The notes: generated from the sequence alone by a model not told the origin. A DNA stretch of 64,000 bases from Nigrospora sphaerica (GCA_018287875.1 JAGVVL010000017.1:2418001-2482000), one strand, 5' to 3'; counted from the stretch's first letter, positions 23,801 to 37,271 are shown. A program made the numbers and translations.

Positions 23801-26800
23801 CTGACAAGAGACTTGGATATCCCTTTCGATACGATCGAGAAACGCATCCGCGAGCTGGGAGGTTCGCTCTTATCGCTGTGTCAATCGGCATGGGCGATGT
23901 CATTGTCCGTCGTTCTCGATGTTCCTGACGTATGCTTTGGCAATGTCGTCAGCGGGCGATCAATTAACCAGGATGGCATCGAGAGGCTCGTTGCTCCGTG
24001 CTTCAACACAATACCTCTGCGTACTGATCTTTCGGCGTTGGCGTCCAATGGTGCAGTTGTCCACCACTTTCTCAAGCTCAATGCCGACACACTGCCCTAC
24101 CAATTTACGCCGTTGCGAAGAATTCATATGAACACGGGGTTGAACGATGCTGCACTCTTCGAAACAGTCTTGCTTCTTCAACCCACACCTCGCCGGCTGG
24201 ACTCATCCATTTGGGAATTGGAGCGAGAGAGTGGTTCTATGGGCGTAAGTCCAGTCGAACTAAGGCATCACTGCCACAATCGTTAGCTGACGTTCCGATC
24301 GCAGGTACCTTTGATCTGTGAAGTTGTTCCGTCGAACAACAACAATCACAACAAGCTTACCACTATTTTCCACCGGGATAGGTATGTGTACAATCACGTG
24401 TTGCATTTGCCGTAGCTAATATCATGCCACAGTACCCGCTTATCAGATCAAGTAGCAGTCCTCCTACAGGACCTCTTTGTTCACTTTATCAACGTCTGCT
24501 TGAGGCTTCCATCGTCGCAGCTCAACCTTTCCTCAAACCTGCCGGTCGAATTCGAGGGAACAAAATCATCCACGCAATTGACTTCGTCGAGTCTCAAGCC
24601 GGACAGCGAGTCTTCACCGGTTCCAGACGAGACGTGGAGTGAAACCGAACGGAAAATACGTGCAGTTGTGGCAAAGCTTTCCCAAGTGCCAGAAACACGC
24701 ATCGGACGGCAAACATCCTTCTACCGCCTTGGATTGGACAGTATCGCTATCGTCCAATTAGCCTACCTCTTACGGCAGAACGATGTCGACGCATCAGCAG
24801 TGACGGTTCTGTCAAAGCCGACATGCGCCGCAGTGGCTTCACAATGCGCCAGCCAACAGATTGCCCACAGGGCTCCCATATACGGCTACGACCTAACCGC
24901 TTTCACACAGAGGACCAGAGATAGTGTGCGACAGGCAAATTTGCCTTTCAAGGCCGACAAAATTCTCCCATGTACGCCATTGCAACAAGGCATGATATCA
25001 CAATTTCTGCTCTCTAGGGGTCTGAGCTATTTCAACTACGTCTCCTGGTTACTGAACCAGGATGTCGATATAGCGAGACTCAAAAGTGCATGGGAACTTG
25101 CTGTGAGAAGGCATGAGATTCTTCGCACCGGCTTTCTATCGGTCACTCACCCACACACGCCATTCGCCATGGTAGTCTATGAGTATTGCGACGTCTCTCC
25201 ACCTGTGGAATGCATATCCGGAGAGCACTGGCACAATGTCGACGTTGAGAAATGGCGCGACGATTGCTCAAAGCGGGCTTTCCATGACCTGTGCCAGCCT
25301 CCATGGAACGTCGCTTTGGTGCAACAACCCAATGGCAAGGAGATGCACTTGGCGATGCACCATGCACTTTACGACGCCTCCTCTTTGAAAGAGTTGCTTG
25401 AGGATGTGAACTTTCTTATGAAGGACACAGAGCCTCGTGCAACGTCACCCATCGACGGAACAGTTTTGTCTTTGCTGAGCCAGGCCCACGCAGAAAGGAA
25501 AGAGGCAGAGGACTTCTGGTCAAGGAAAGCATCCGAACTGGTGGTCAACACCTTTCCTACCATGACACCACTTCGCATTGAGTCCCAAGGGGCATTGACT
25601 ACATCGCGAGAATGCTCCTTGAGGAACTCGGTGTTACGTCAATGGGCTGCCAGAGGTGAAATCACCATTCAAGCGGCGCTCCAGGCCGCTTTGACAAGGC
25701 TTCTTGCTTCATATCTAGGAGAGAATGCCGTTACGTTCGGCATTGTGTTAAATAGCCGCTCAGGCGAGGCTCATGAGAGAGCCATGTTCCCGCAACTGGC
25801 AACACTGCCCGTCATCGCCAATAATTCCGACTCGAACCGCCAGATACTTGATTCCATGATGGAGTACAACGCCAGCCTCAGACGCTTCATCAACACACCA
25901 CTGTCCCAAGTACAGAAGTGGCTACGCCATTCCGGAGCGCCACTCTTCGATACCATTCTGGTTTACCAACCTTGGGAGCAACAACCTACGTCTTCACAAC
26001 CTTGGCGAGTTATTGATGAAAAGGCCACGATCGATTACCCGCTTTCACTCGAGGCTGAGGAGAGCGCGTCTGGCTCGGTGCGATTCAACCTCGTTTTCCA
26101 GCCCAATGTCTTGCCTACAGAACAGGCCGTTCTCTTTCTGTCCCAGTTTGATGCTCTTTTTACTCAACTTCTCGAGTGTCCCGACGGAAACGCACAACAG
26201 GTGGCAGAGAAACACCAAAGCCTTTTCTCGATCCTCCCCGCAGAATATGCAGAACTACCCTCGAAAGTGCATCTGCTGCATCATTTCGTTGAACTCAACG
26301 CCATTGACTCACCTCAAAAGCCCGCACTGGAGTTTGTGGATGACCTGGATCACGAAAACCGACGTCTTCATTGGAATTACCGTGAATTGAACGAATGTGG
26401 AAACCAGGTCGCCAATCTTCTTGTCTCACACGGAGTGGAACCGGGCCGTATCGTGGCCGTGTGCTTTGACAAGTGCCCCGAGGCGTATTTTGCTATTCTG
26501 GGAATCCTCAAGGCTGGATGTGCTTTTGTGGCACTGGACATAAGCGCACCGCCGAGTAGGCAAGAGTTTATCCTGGGCGATTCAGGCGCTGTCGCTCTGT
26601 TGGTCAAGAAAGAGAACCAAAGTTCCGCTGTGGGTTTTCGGTCTCCTGCCCCATTGTTTGAGATTGACCTTGAGGGCTTGGCCTCTCTCTCATCGTCGCC
26701 ACCAAAGCTTGCGCGACCTATTGTCCCCAGCGACACATGCTACTGTCTTTACACCAGCGGCACGACGGGCACCCCCAAAGGTTGCCTCATTACCCACGAC

Positions 26801-29800
26801 AACACGGTACAGGCGATGCTTGCTTTCCAAGATCTATTCTCTGGGCATTGGGATGGATCATCTCGCTGGCTTCAATTTGCCTCACTGCACTTTGATGTTT
26901 CAGTCCTGGAGCAATACTGGTCTTGGTCGGTGGGGATCACCGTCGTCTCAGCACCCCGGGATCTGATACTCAGCGACTTGGTTCGCACTATTTCCGAGCT
27001 TGGTATTACCCACATCGACTTGACACCTAGCCTAGCCCGCTTGGTGCATCCCGACGAGGTTCCCAGCCTTTGCAAGGGTGTCTTCATCACGGGTGGTGAG
27101 CAACTTCGACAAGACATTCTGGATGTCTGGGGGTCGAAGAGTGTCATCTACAACGCCTACGGACCCACAGAGGCCACTATTGGTGTCACAATGTATCAAC
27201 AAGTACCTCAAAACGGCCGTGCGAGCAATATCGGACGGCAGTTCTTGAATGTCGGCAGCTTCGTTTTACAGCCCGGCACAGATATACCGGTCCTTAAAGG
27301 AGGTGTTGGTGAGCTATGCGTTTCAGGAAAATTGGTTGGAAAAGGCTATTTGAACCGCGCTGGGCTCACTGAAGAGCGTTTTCCAACTCTCAAGAGATAC
27401 GACACAAGGGTATATCGAACGGGAGACCTGGTGCGTGTTCTTCACGATGGCTGTTTCGACTTTCTGGGACGAGCGGACGACCAAGTCAAGCTTCGCGGCC
27501 AACGTTTGGAGATTGGCGAGATAAACCATACCATCCGAGCTGGAGTATCCGAAATTCTCGACGCGGCGACTTTGGTCACGAAACACAGGAGTCAAGACAG
27601 AGACATGCTGGTCACTTTCATTGTCACGACTTCATCCGACAACAAGGGCCAAGAGCTGGAAATTCTCTCAGACCCCTCATGCCTCCGGATCTGCGGTGCT
27701 GCTCAAGACGCCTGCCGGGCCAAGCTCCCTGGCTATATGGTGCCGACGTACGTTCTAGCCGTGCCATTCATTCCCCTATCCGCCAATAATAAGGCCCAGA
27801 CGAACATGCTGAAGGGCATTTTCAACGACACCACCCTGGAGCAGTTGAGGCATATGGGTACCACGTTTGGAAACGAGGACGTCTCGCTCGGCTTGAAAGA
27901 GCCACGGCTTGCCAAAGTTCTAGAAGAAGTCGCCGGGCTTGATGAGGGGCAAATTCTCACCTCATCCACGGTTTACGAGCTAGGATTCGATTCGATCTCG
28001 GTAATAGAGCTTGCGCGGCGTCTCCAGGAGGCTGGATTCAGTGGCGCTACTCCCTCTGTCATTCTCCAACATCCTCGACTGGCCGATCTGCGCAAGCACT
28101 TGCGCGAGGCATCAGATACAACCATTACTTCTCAAGTGGTTTCCATCAGTCAAGCCATTTCCGCCTTCCACCACAAGAACCTCGGGCCCGCCTGCGAAGC
28201 ACTCGGCCTCTCGCGTGCAGATATCTCATACGTTGCACCTTGTACTGCTCTTCAGGAAGGTATGCTCAGCAGATCAGCTGTGGTGGAAGGGCAAGAGACA
28301 TACTTCAACACATTTCGCCTAGATTTGAAGCCAAATACCTCAAAAGAGCGGTTGAAGTCGGCATGGAAGACAGTCCTGGACGGCAATGCCATCTTAAGAA
28401 CATGTTTTCTACAGACCCCTGACGGTCATGCTCAGGTCTCATTGAAAAGCTCTAGCATCTCTTGGTCTGATCATCGTCCCAATGAGGACATCGAAGAATA
28501 CCTGACCAAGCGCTACAAGACTTGGGTTCAAGCCAACCAAACAGATGTGGTGCGACCCTACGAGATCGACAGTATTGAGTGCGACAGCAACCACATACTC
28601 ATCGTACGGATGTTCCATGGTATCTATGATGCTCGAAGCCTTGAGATCATTCTACAAAACGTCAAGGCCGCCTATGAACAGGCCGAACAGCTCACCGGCC
28701 CCCCGTTCTTCGACGTTCTGCCTCACGGCCCGTTATGCGATTTCGATGCTTCTCGTCCCTTCTGGCTAGAGCGATTCGATGGTTTCATCCCTCGCCCAAT
28801 CTCCAGACTTGCGTACAATGTACAAGAGGCCGATGTGACTCAGTCGAGGGAGTTGGATGTGCAGGGTATCGAATCAAGACGAATGATTCTGGCAGTCACT
28901 CAGCAAGCGGTCATTCAAGCAGCCTGGCTCTTTGTGCTGAAGCAAAACTACCCCAATTGGCCGGCAGTTGGTGTCATCTTTTCAGGTCGATCTCTAATGC
29001 TTGAAGGGGTCAACAACACAGTCGGACCTCTCTTCAACACGTTGCCATTTCGAGTCAGGGATTCCTCAGTTAAGGACTGGCCAAATCTGATTCTGGAGAC
29101 GCATCACTTCAATACTTCTGCTTTGCCTTTCGTGCACACACCTCTTCGGCAGATTCAGAAATGGTGCTCCAGGGGAAAGCCGCTATTCGACTCTCTCTTC
29201 TCATTTGGGCATGAAAATACATCATTGCCAGTTGACAACGATATTTGGGTCGAAACCGGCGGCGTGTCAAAAGCCGACTACCCGCTTGCTTGCGAGGTGA
29301 TAAGGACGGCAAATGGCAAGCTGCGGGTCACGCTCGTTGCGCAGGGCCACGTTTCCGATATGAAAGGCCTGAATGAGCTGCTTGATGGCTTGGAGGAGGC
29401 TTTAGCCTCGATCGTTTCCGATGACGCGTTTCCCGGTCAAACCCTTTCCGGTGTCGACCCCTCGGATGCTCGTCTCAATGAAATTCAGGATTATCCGGAA
29501 AATGCGGGAGTGCCCACGAAACCGCATTCCGAATTTATTTGGAATGAAGAGGCTCATATGCTCCAACGCGAAATCGCGAGCCTCGCAGAAATCGACAGTG
29601 AACAGGTCATGGAGGACACCAGTCTTCTTGAGCTAGGATTGGACAGCATTGACGCGGTGAAGCTGGTTGCGAGACTGCGGCGACTTGGTATGAGCGTGAC
29701 AACAGGCCAGCTCATGAAACAGCCAACAATACGGGCCATCCTCGAAAACCACCAGAATGCTCGTCCCAATGGCCATCAGAAGTTTACCCCACGGTATGAG

Positions 29801-32800
29801 CTAGAATCGTTCGTGGAGAAGCTGAGACGGGCTTTGGAAGACAAAGGCTACGCCTTGCAGGATGCCGAGGCTGTCCTTCCACCAACACCTCTTCAAGAGT
29901 CTATGGTCGCCGAGATGATACAATCAGACTTCCAGCGCTACTTCAACCACGACGTGCTCGAACTTCGTCCGGGCACAGACCTTGGCAGGCTTCAGGAGGC
30001 CATTCGGACGGTGATTAGCCAATCGCCTATCTTGAGGTCATGTTTCGTTGAGATCAACAACCCAGACATCGATTTTGCCTACTGCCAGGTAGTAAATCGG
30101 AAGGTCGACGCCTTCCAGCCCCTTTTGTTTTTGGATAGCCTCGATTCTTTCGGTTCCATCCTAGAACAAGCACGAGCGCGAGCGGCCATCACGGAAGGAA
30201 GATCAAACCTGCTACAAGTGTCTCCGGTCACGATTCAGGATCGCCACTTCATCGTTCTTTCGATTTCCCACGCACTGTACGATGGTACCTCGTTGGATCT
30301 GTTCCACCAAGATGTTCTGGCGGCATACCAAGGACGGTACCGAAAGCGAAATGCATACAGGGATGTACTCGGCCGCATCTTGAACAGCTCGCATGATACC
30401 GCGAAGAAGTTCTGGTCGGGATTTCTGCACGGCGCCAACGCGACCTTGGTGGCCGAGAGGGAAGAAGCGCTCATTGAGACCAACGCCATGTTGTACAGAG
30501 CCGAAATCAGATCAGCCACGGAACCCTCTTGCGTGAAATCATTTTGCAAGAAAAGAGCGATCACTACACAAACTCTCGGTCAATCTTGCTGGGCTGCAGT
30601 ACTGTCGACTCTCGCCAAGTCACTCGATGTCACTTTTGGCGTCGTGTTGTCAGGCAGAGACACTGACGAAGCCCAAGACCTAATGTTCCCAACCATGAAC
30701 ACGGTTCCTGTCCGTGTGGTGCTTCACGGTACCGTCGAGGAATACATCCAATATGTGTGGGGGAACCTGTCAAGGATAAATGAGTTCCAGCACTTTCCGT
30801 TACGAGCAGCTCAAAAGTTGGCCGGCAGAGGGCCTCTTTTCAACACACTCTTCACCATGCAGACCCGAACTCACACAAAGCAACAGGATCCAAATCCCAT
30901 CTGGGAATCGATACAGTCGGCTTCGCAGGTGGAATACCCAATATGTGTTGAGATGGAGCTTATGGAAGACAGGTTGCTTTGGCGCCTGGCCTGCGGTTTA
31001 CGCTATCTGACGCGAGACGAAGCAGACAATATACTTCGTCAAATTGACCAAGCGATGAGTTATCTCGTCGGAGGAGACGGCAGAAACACCATAAGCTTGG
31101 ATCCTGGTGGTCGTGTTTCCGTCTGCTCGTTGCCATGGTTCCAGGTCTCCGATACCATATCAAGAGAAGCGCCGCAGCCAGGCCTTGAGCTTGGGCAAAA
31201 CAAGAGTGACAGCGAAAGGCGGGAGGTTGAGGCCAGAGTGATCGATATTCTGGCGGAGATTTCCAAAGTAGACCGTTCAACCATCACAGCCGATCAGTCC
31301 ATCTACCACTTGGGACTGGACTCCATCAGCGCCATCAAGGCCAGCTCGGTGTTACGCAAGAAGGGACTTCCCATATCGGCTCGAGATATGGTCAAGGCCG
31401 CATCCATCCGGGAGTTTGTGCATATTACCTCACGGAAATCCGTACCAAAAATCTCAGCCTCATCTTCACTTCCGACGCGGCAACTCAAAGCACTCAAAGC
31501 ACTCAGCGAACTCGACTTTTCAGCACTTTTGTCGAATGCCGAATTATCCCCTGATGCTGTTGAAAAGACTTTGCCTGCTTTGCCTGTTCAAGTACACTTC
31601 CTGACCCAATGGCAGAACTCGGGCGGCCAACTGTTCTTCAACGATTTCTATTACGAGGCTCCCGGTTCCTTATCCAAGGAAACAGTGGAAAATGCCTGGC
31701 ACGTACTTGTCAGAGAGACACCGGTCTTGCGCACGCAGTTCATTGCCACCGGTTCATTCGACGTTCCCTTTGTGCAAGTCATCCTCAGTGCCCAACAGGA
31801 ACCCCCAGACACTGGGAACAACAGAGGAGACAGCAGTGCGATCTGGTGCTTCGACGGGCGGGCTGGCCCTTTTGCACATTTATCAGCCCTGCAGAGGGAC
31901 CCGGCCTCGGTAGAGCTTCGTTTTAGGATCCATCATGCCCTCTACGATGGAGTCAGTCTACCACTCCTGGTTGAGCGCTTCCAAAAGTATTGCCATGAGC
32001 ATATCCCCCAAACCGACCGTTGCACACCGCTTTGGGGAGATTTCGCCTTGCAGCATTATGCACTGGAAATTCAAGAACAGAGAAAAGCGTTCTGGGTACA
32101 ATACTTGCGAGGTGCTACGACCGCCGCCACGCGACCCAGTATGCCAAACAGCTCTTCTCGGACGGCTGAATTCCAGCCAGCTGCCATACACCAAGCGAGC
32201 GCACTCAAAAGATGGGCCTCTCGGAATGGAGTCAGTCTGCAGGCGCTATTCTTTGCAGCACATGGGCGGGTCCTAGCGAAGCGACGAGGTCTGGAAGCTA
32301 CGACGGGCGATGCTGATGTGGTATTTGGCGTCTACCTCGCTAACCGCGCCTTTCACGATGGCCGACTAGAACGAGCCCTCTTCCCTACAGTCAGCATTGT
32401 TCCTCTTCGAATCCAATTCAAGGCAAGCGAGAGCATGGCCGCTGTTGCGATGAGGGTGCAGACCGACATCAAGGCGATATCCTCATCCGAGAACGCCACT
32501 GTAGGACTATGGGAGATCGAGCAGTGGACCGGCGTTAGGTTGGATTCATTTGTGAATTTCCTACACCTACCGAGCCGCGACGAAGCTGTCGGCCCGGGAG
32601 ATGAAACGGATGGTGTGCCACTGAGAGAAAAGAACGGAAACGCCGCGGCATACTCACACGAACCGACGGCGCTCAACGGGTTGGCACAGCCGACGGAAGA
32701 CTGGCTGGCACGAAACCCGGTGAGAAAGACATATGTCGTAAGTCATTCACTACCTTATCCCATCACGCGGGAGATGCGGGACACTTCTAACCAAGTATAA

Positions 32801-32944
32801 TGGATTCAGGATGCTGTCGACGTGGAAGCAGCTATTAGGGGGGAATCACTTGATATCGGTGTCTTTTCGAGTGGAACGCTGCTGTCGAAATCTGAAGCAG
32901 CAAGCTGGGTTGATGAACTAGCTGGTCATCTTCGAAGTGTATAG
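17886..32944 (+). CDS. sidC: Ferrichrome/ferricrocin-type siderophore NRPS (SidC/NPS2 family)
   Basis: Assembles a cyclic hydroxamate hexapeptide siderophore. Exons are 17886-18880, 18950-22056, 22122-24244, 24305-24381, 24433-32737 and 32810-32944, giving 4,913 residues; all five introns (51-72 nt) are GT..AG. Approximate domain order is A1 25-530, T1 568, C1 655-1050, A2 1083-1577, T2 1640, C2 1720-2100, T3 2200, C3 2278-2680, A3 2710-3223, T4 3284, C4 3368-3763, T5 3835, C5 3915-4313, T6 4394, C6 4477-4913. Every T domain keeps its phosphopantetheine Ser (VGMDS, LGLDS or LGFDS). C motifs are HHALYDG, HHAMYDG, HHALYDA, FHGIYDA, SHALYDG and HHALYDG, so the second His and the Asp are intact in all. 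There is no thioesterase; C6 would cyclise, as in fungal NRPSs. Two terminal T-C pairs and fewer A domains than product residues are hallmarks of this nonlinear family. The start at 17886 is followed by the family-like GPSLLHELV. Confidence 0.95.
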
Positions 32945-35254
32945 GAACCGGCTCTGGGGGGGGGATTTGATGTTCGTGATGAGGCGTACAGGTTTCCCTC
33001 TACCCCTCTATTCTCAGATAGTTATTTGGTCACATGCTTGCACAGTATCGCGCTCGTATTCACCACACAGATGCAAGAGGTCGTAACCGATGTCTCTTGA
33101 CAGCCCGGTTCCATGGCAAAAGTGGTCACGCCGTCACCTCTCAGTGCCCATTTGCTTGCCTTTTCGGATACGATGGAGACATCTGCAGTTCTAAATGGAG
33201 GGTCATGTGCCAGGGGACGGAAGGAAAGACGGGACGCACAAGCGATGCCGCAGCAGCAACGAATTGGGTGCTTAGTATTTCCTCGCCCATTAGGTGGATG
33301 CACTGCCTGATGGAGAAAAAGGATCGACAAGCATTTGGTGGGGTTGCACCGCGGCTCTCGAGTCAACGACATGCCTAATTTGGGAGGGCTGGAAACGGCA
33401 GTGGGGCAAACGTGAACTGGGCTTACCATCACGACATTTCTGTCCAATGCTTGCTCCACTGCGGCTATCGACACGACTGGTGCACACAGGTCGCATGTGC
33501 CGCCCGCGGTTCGCTCCTCCAATTCCATGGCTAGTCAGGCCAGTTCGCCACGAGATGGAAGGGTGGGATCTTGTCAGTAATTCACCATGCGACGTTGGAT
33601 GGTGTCGCCGAGGGGTGGACGGGGGAAGCTGTCGCTGTGCTTCCATTCCCTCTCCCCAATTGAACCTACCTGGAACCAACACAAGGCCTCAAGAATGGAA
33701 CGTCACAACCTTACCTCAGATAAGCATCGTATATGCGAGGAAGGACAGACGGCGATATGAAGAAGCCGCGCCCGGTATCGGATCAAGGCACGCGGGTCGG
33801 GCCGAAAAGGGAAGGTCGTCTTCACGCCTTCCCTCTTAACAGATGGGGTAAGGGCGCAGCGGTATCCATCTTGTCTGCTTCATCCATAGGCCCCCCCCCA
33901 CAATCTCGCCGGCGTCTTGGCCTCGGATGTCCATTCTCCATTAACTCGCCAGCACCAGCTCGTCGCTAGAATAGGTAGGTAGGTTCCTGACCACAACAAC
34001 GAACGGCTCAGGCCATGCTCACGGAAGATACAGAGACTGGGTGAGGAGTAAGGGCCTGTGCTCTTCCCTGATTGGGCATGTGCGAGATTGTGAGTAAATG
34101 CGGTTCACGCAGGCGGTGCCAATACTGTTGATGCAAGCCGTCTTGGCGGCAGGTTGCGCCAAGCTTGAACCACGTCGTGGGAGCCAACAATGCATCCCTC
34201 CGACGAGATGCCACCGTGCCTCCTCTCATCTCTCCACCCCTACCATTGCCAGCTTGCGAGGACGGACGAACATGCACGCGATCTCGGCCCGCGGCACCCT
34301 CGTCGCCCACTACATATCGCCATGCCTACTTGGCTCCGTGGCTCCCAGGGAACCTCAGTGGCAGTGCGGGGCGGTCTGGGTGCGCCGCCCGCCCCTCCTC
34401 TGTTTGAAGTCGGGACTTCGATCTCTCCATCTGCCCTGGATCCTGCGTCTCCGGATCTGTCGTGCCTGAGAGAGTCGCTGCCCTCCCCGCCCTCACGCGT
34501 TTAGGAATGGTCGGAGCGGCCGGTACGGCGTGGTGCGCCGGGATTGCCCGCCTTGCAAAGATGTACCCGTTCGTGGTCCAGATGCCTCCCCATCTGCCGT
34601 GGGCGCGTGCCCGCTAGGCGCCTGGGCGCATCCTTCCCGATAACCGCACCTCCCCGGATGGTCCAAGGCCCCGTGGTATAGAGCCGGTCCATGGGTGGGC
34701 GGCACCGGACAATATGCCCTGGATAAGGCAAGTCTCCTGGACCCTCTTGGCCAGGCGAGCAGGGATGGCAAGCTCTTATGCCTTTGGTCCCATAGCGTAC
34801 CACACGCGACCCATGATTCCTTTCGACCCCGGAACTCGCTTGGCCTATCAGACATGGCTGCTACCGCAGCGGCTCTTCAGAGTCACCTTCCCTATCTCGG
34901 GTGCCTCGCCCGATATCCCACCCCGGCTCCAGACTGCCCGGCTACGACATACAGCCGCCACCTGCATCGCACAACGAACGCCCCCCCTGTCCGTGATCGG
35001 GCCTGTCTGGATAGTGGTGCGAAGGCGTATGAAGGACCGTCCGTCAATATCTGTGCGGTGCCGTGATGCTACCCAAACCACCTGTCGAAATAGGAAATGG
35101 GCTTCCGCGGTGATGGCTCCCTCGCGGCTACGCCTGGTTAAGAGCCGGGTATAAAGAGCTGCCTTTGCCTTGACCACCACTCCAGGCTTCAGGTAGATCT
35201 TCAGCCCGGTCTCCAGCCCTCGCCGTCCCTCGTTCCCAGTGTCCAGCTCCCAAG
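32945..35254. other. Intergenic, no firm gene
   Basis: 2.3 kb between the NRPS stop and fungalysin. Several overlapping frames exist on both strands (for example 33294-33839) without recognisable domains. One frame, 34098-34469, has a signal-peptide-like start and is discussed as a finding. Confidence 0.45.
35150..35156 (+). promoter_or_regulatory. TATA box, fungalysin gene
   Basis: TATAAAG about 100 bases before the start codon at 35255, followed by a pyrimidine-rich leader. It is a likely core promoter by position and match. Confidence 0.5.
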
Positions 35255-37271
35255 ATGCGTTCTGCCCTTCTTTTCGGCCTTATTGGTGCCGCTCTGCAAG
35301 TGAGCGGTCACCCCGTGTCCCACAACCCTCATGCGTCCAGCCTGCGCCGCCGGGCCGTCAACCTCAACGCCTTCCGCCTCAAGGCCACAGCCGAGTACAT
35401 CAACTCGAACGCCACCGTTTCGGACGCTTCCATCGCCTTGGTGAAACGCGACACTTACGTGGAGACGGCCACGGAGCTGGTGAAGCGCTTGGTCCCTGGC
35501 GCCGAGTTCCGCGTCGCCGACGACCACTACGTCGGCACCAATGGCATTGCCCATGTCAACTTCAAGCAGACCGCTCACGGTCTTGATATCGACAATGCCG
35601 ACATCAACGTGAACGTAAGTCCATTGCCGGCGAACGCCCATTGAGGAAGACAAGGGCTGACAGGCGATCAAGGTTGCTGCCGACGGCTCCGTCCTCTCCT
35701 ACGGCAACAACTTCTTCAAGGGCGAGATCCCCGCCGAGAACCCCCTGACCAAGCGGGCCTTCAACGACCCTACCGTCGCCTTGGGAGGCGCTTCTAACAC
35801 CCTCGCCCTCGGTGTTTCGGACGCTTCGTCGGCCGAGCCCCTCGATGCTCCGGAGACGTATGTTCTGAAGGGTACCTCGGGCGCGGTCAAGGACCCCGAA
35901 GCCAAGTTGATGTACCTGGTCAAGTCGGACGGCGAACTTGCTCTGACCTGGAGAGTCGAGACTGACCTGGACGACATGTGGCTGCTGACCTACGTCGATG
36001 CTACGAGCAACGACCAGGTCCACGGTGTGGTTAACTACGTCTCCGACGCCACCTACGAAGTTTTGTAAGTTGGAAAGCTACTCTAGGCCTGACGGTCCTC
36101 TTGCTAACAGCGCGACAGCCCCTGGGGCACCAACGACCCTACCGATGGTAGCCGCAAGACCTTCACCGACCCTTGGGACAAGACGGCTTCCCCCTACGGT
36201 TGGCATGGGGACGGCACCAAGCAGTACACGACAACACAGGGCAACAATGCCATCGCACAGCAGAACGCCCGCGGTGGTTCCGCCTACTTGAACAACTACC
36301 GCCCCGATAGCCCCAGCCAAAACTTCACGTACGATTACTCGCTCACCCTGTCGCCTCCGGCATCGTACCGCGACGCGTCTGTGACCCAGCTGTTCTACAC
36401 GGCCAACAAGTTCCACGACCTGCTTTACACGCTGGGCTTTAACGAGGCAGCCGGAAACTTCCAGACCAACAACAACGGCAAGGGCGGCAAGGGCAACGAT
36501 TTCGCCATTCTGGACGCCCAGGACGGATCCCGATTCAACAATGCCCAATTTTCCAGCCCTCCCGACGGCCAGCCGGGCCGCATGCGCATGTACCTCTGGG
36601 ACTATACGAACCCGCAGCGCGACGGTTCCTTCGAGGCGGGCATTGTCATCCACGAGTATACCCACGGCCTCTCGACCCGCCTCACCGGTGGCCCCGCCAA
36701 CTCGAACTGCCTGAACTCGCTCGAGCCGGGCGGCATGGGCGAGGGCTGGGGCGACTTTTACGCCACGGCGATCCGCTTGAAGCCCAGCGACACGCGCAAG
36801 ACCGACTACTCGATGGGCGCGTGGGCGACCAACCAGCCCAAGGGCATCCGCGCCGTCCTGTACTCGACGGACCTGAAAGTCAACCCCAACACATACGTGA
36901 CGCTCAACACGCTGAATGAGGTGCACGACATCGGCGAGACGTGGGCGACGATGCTCTACGAGGTCATGTGGAACCTCATCGAGAAGCACGGCAAGAACGA
37001 CAGTGACAAGCCGGTTCTGGAGAAGGGCGTGCCGACTGACGGCAAGTACTTGACCATGAAGCTCGTGCTGGACGGCATGGCCCTGCAACCCTGCAACCCC
37101 ACCTTCGTCCAGGCGCGCGACGCCATCTTGGACGCCGACACGGCTCTGACCAAGGGGGCGAACCAGTGCGAGATCTGGACCGCCTTTGCCAAGCGCGGAC
37201 TCGGCGAGGGCGCCAGCTACAACGGGGGCAAGAGGGTCGGCAGCACCAAGATCCCGTCGGGTGTTTGCTAA
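35255..37271 (+). CDS. Secreted fungalysin metallopeptidase (M36)
   Basis: An extracellular zinc endopeptidase that degrades proteins such as collagen and elastin in other fungi. Exons are 35255-35614, 35673-36064 and 36119-37271, giving 634 residues, the normal preproenzyme length. Introns are 58 and 54 nt; the joins give [16 protein letters not shown] and [14 protein letters not shown], as expected for the family. A signal peptide (1-18) is followed by an FTP-type propeptide beginning near [13 protein letters not shown]. The mature M36 domain carries the zinc motif HEYTH at 429-433 (two His ligands and catalytic Glu430), with [11 protein letters not shown] downstream supplying the third ligand Glu. 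A TATA box lies about 100 bases upstream. It is 2.3 kb downstream of the NRPS; no functional tie to the siderophore genes is evident. Confidence 0.95.

Noticed and set aside
36078..37088. 336-codon minus-strand frame
   Set aside because: Antisense to the fungalysin zinc-peptidase exon; no domain.
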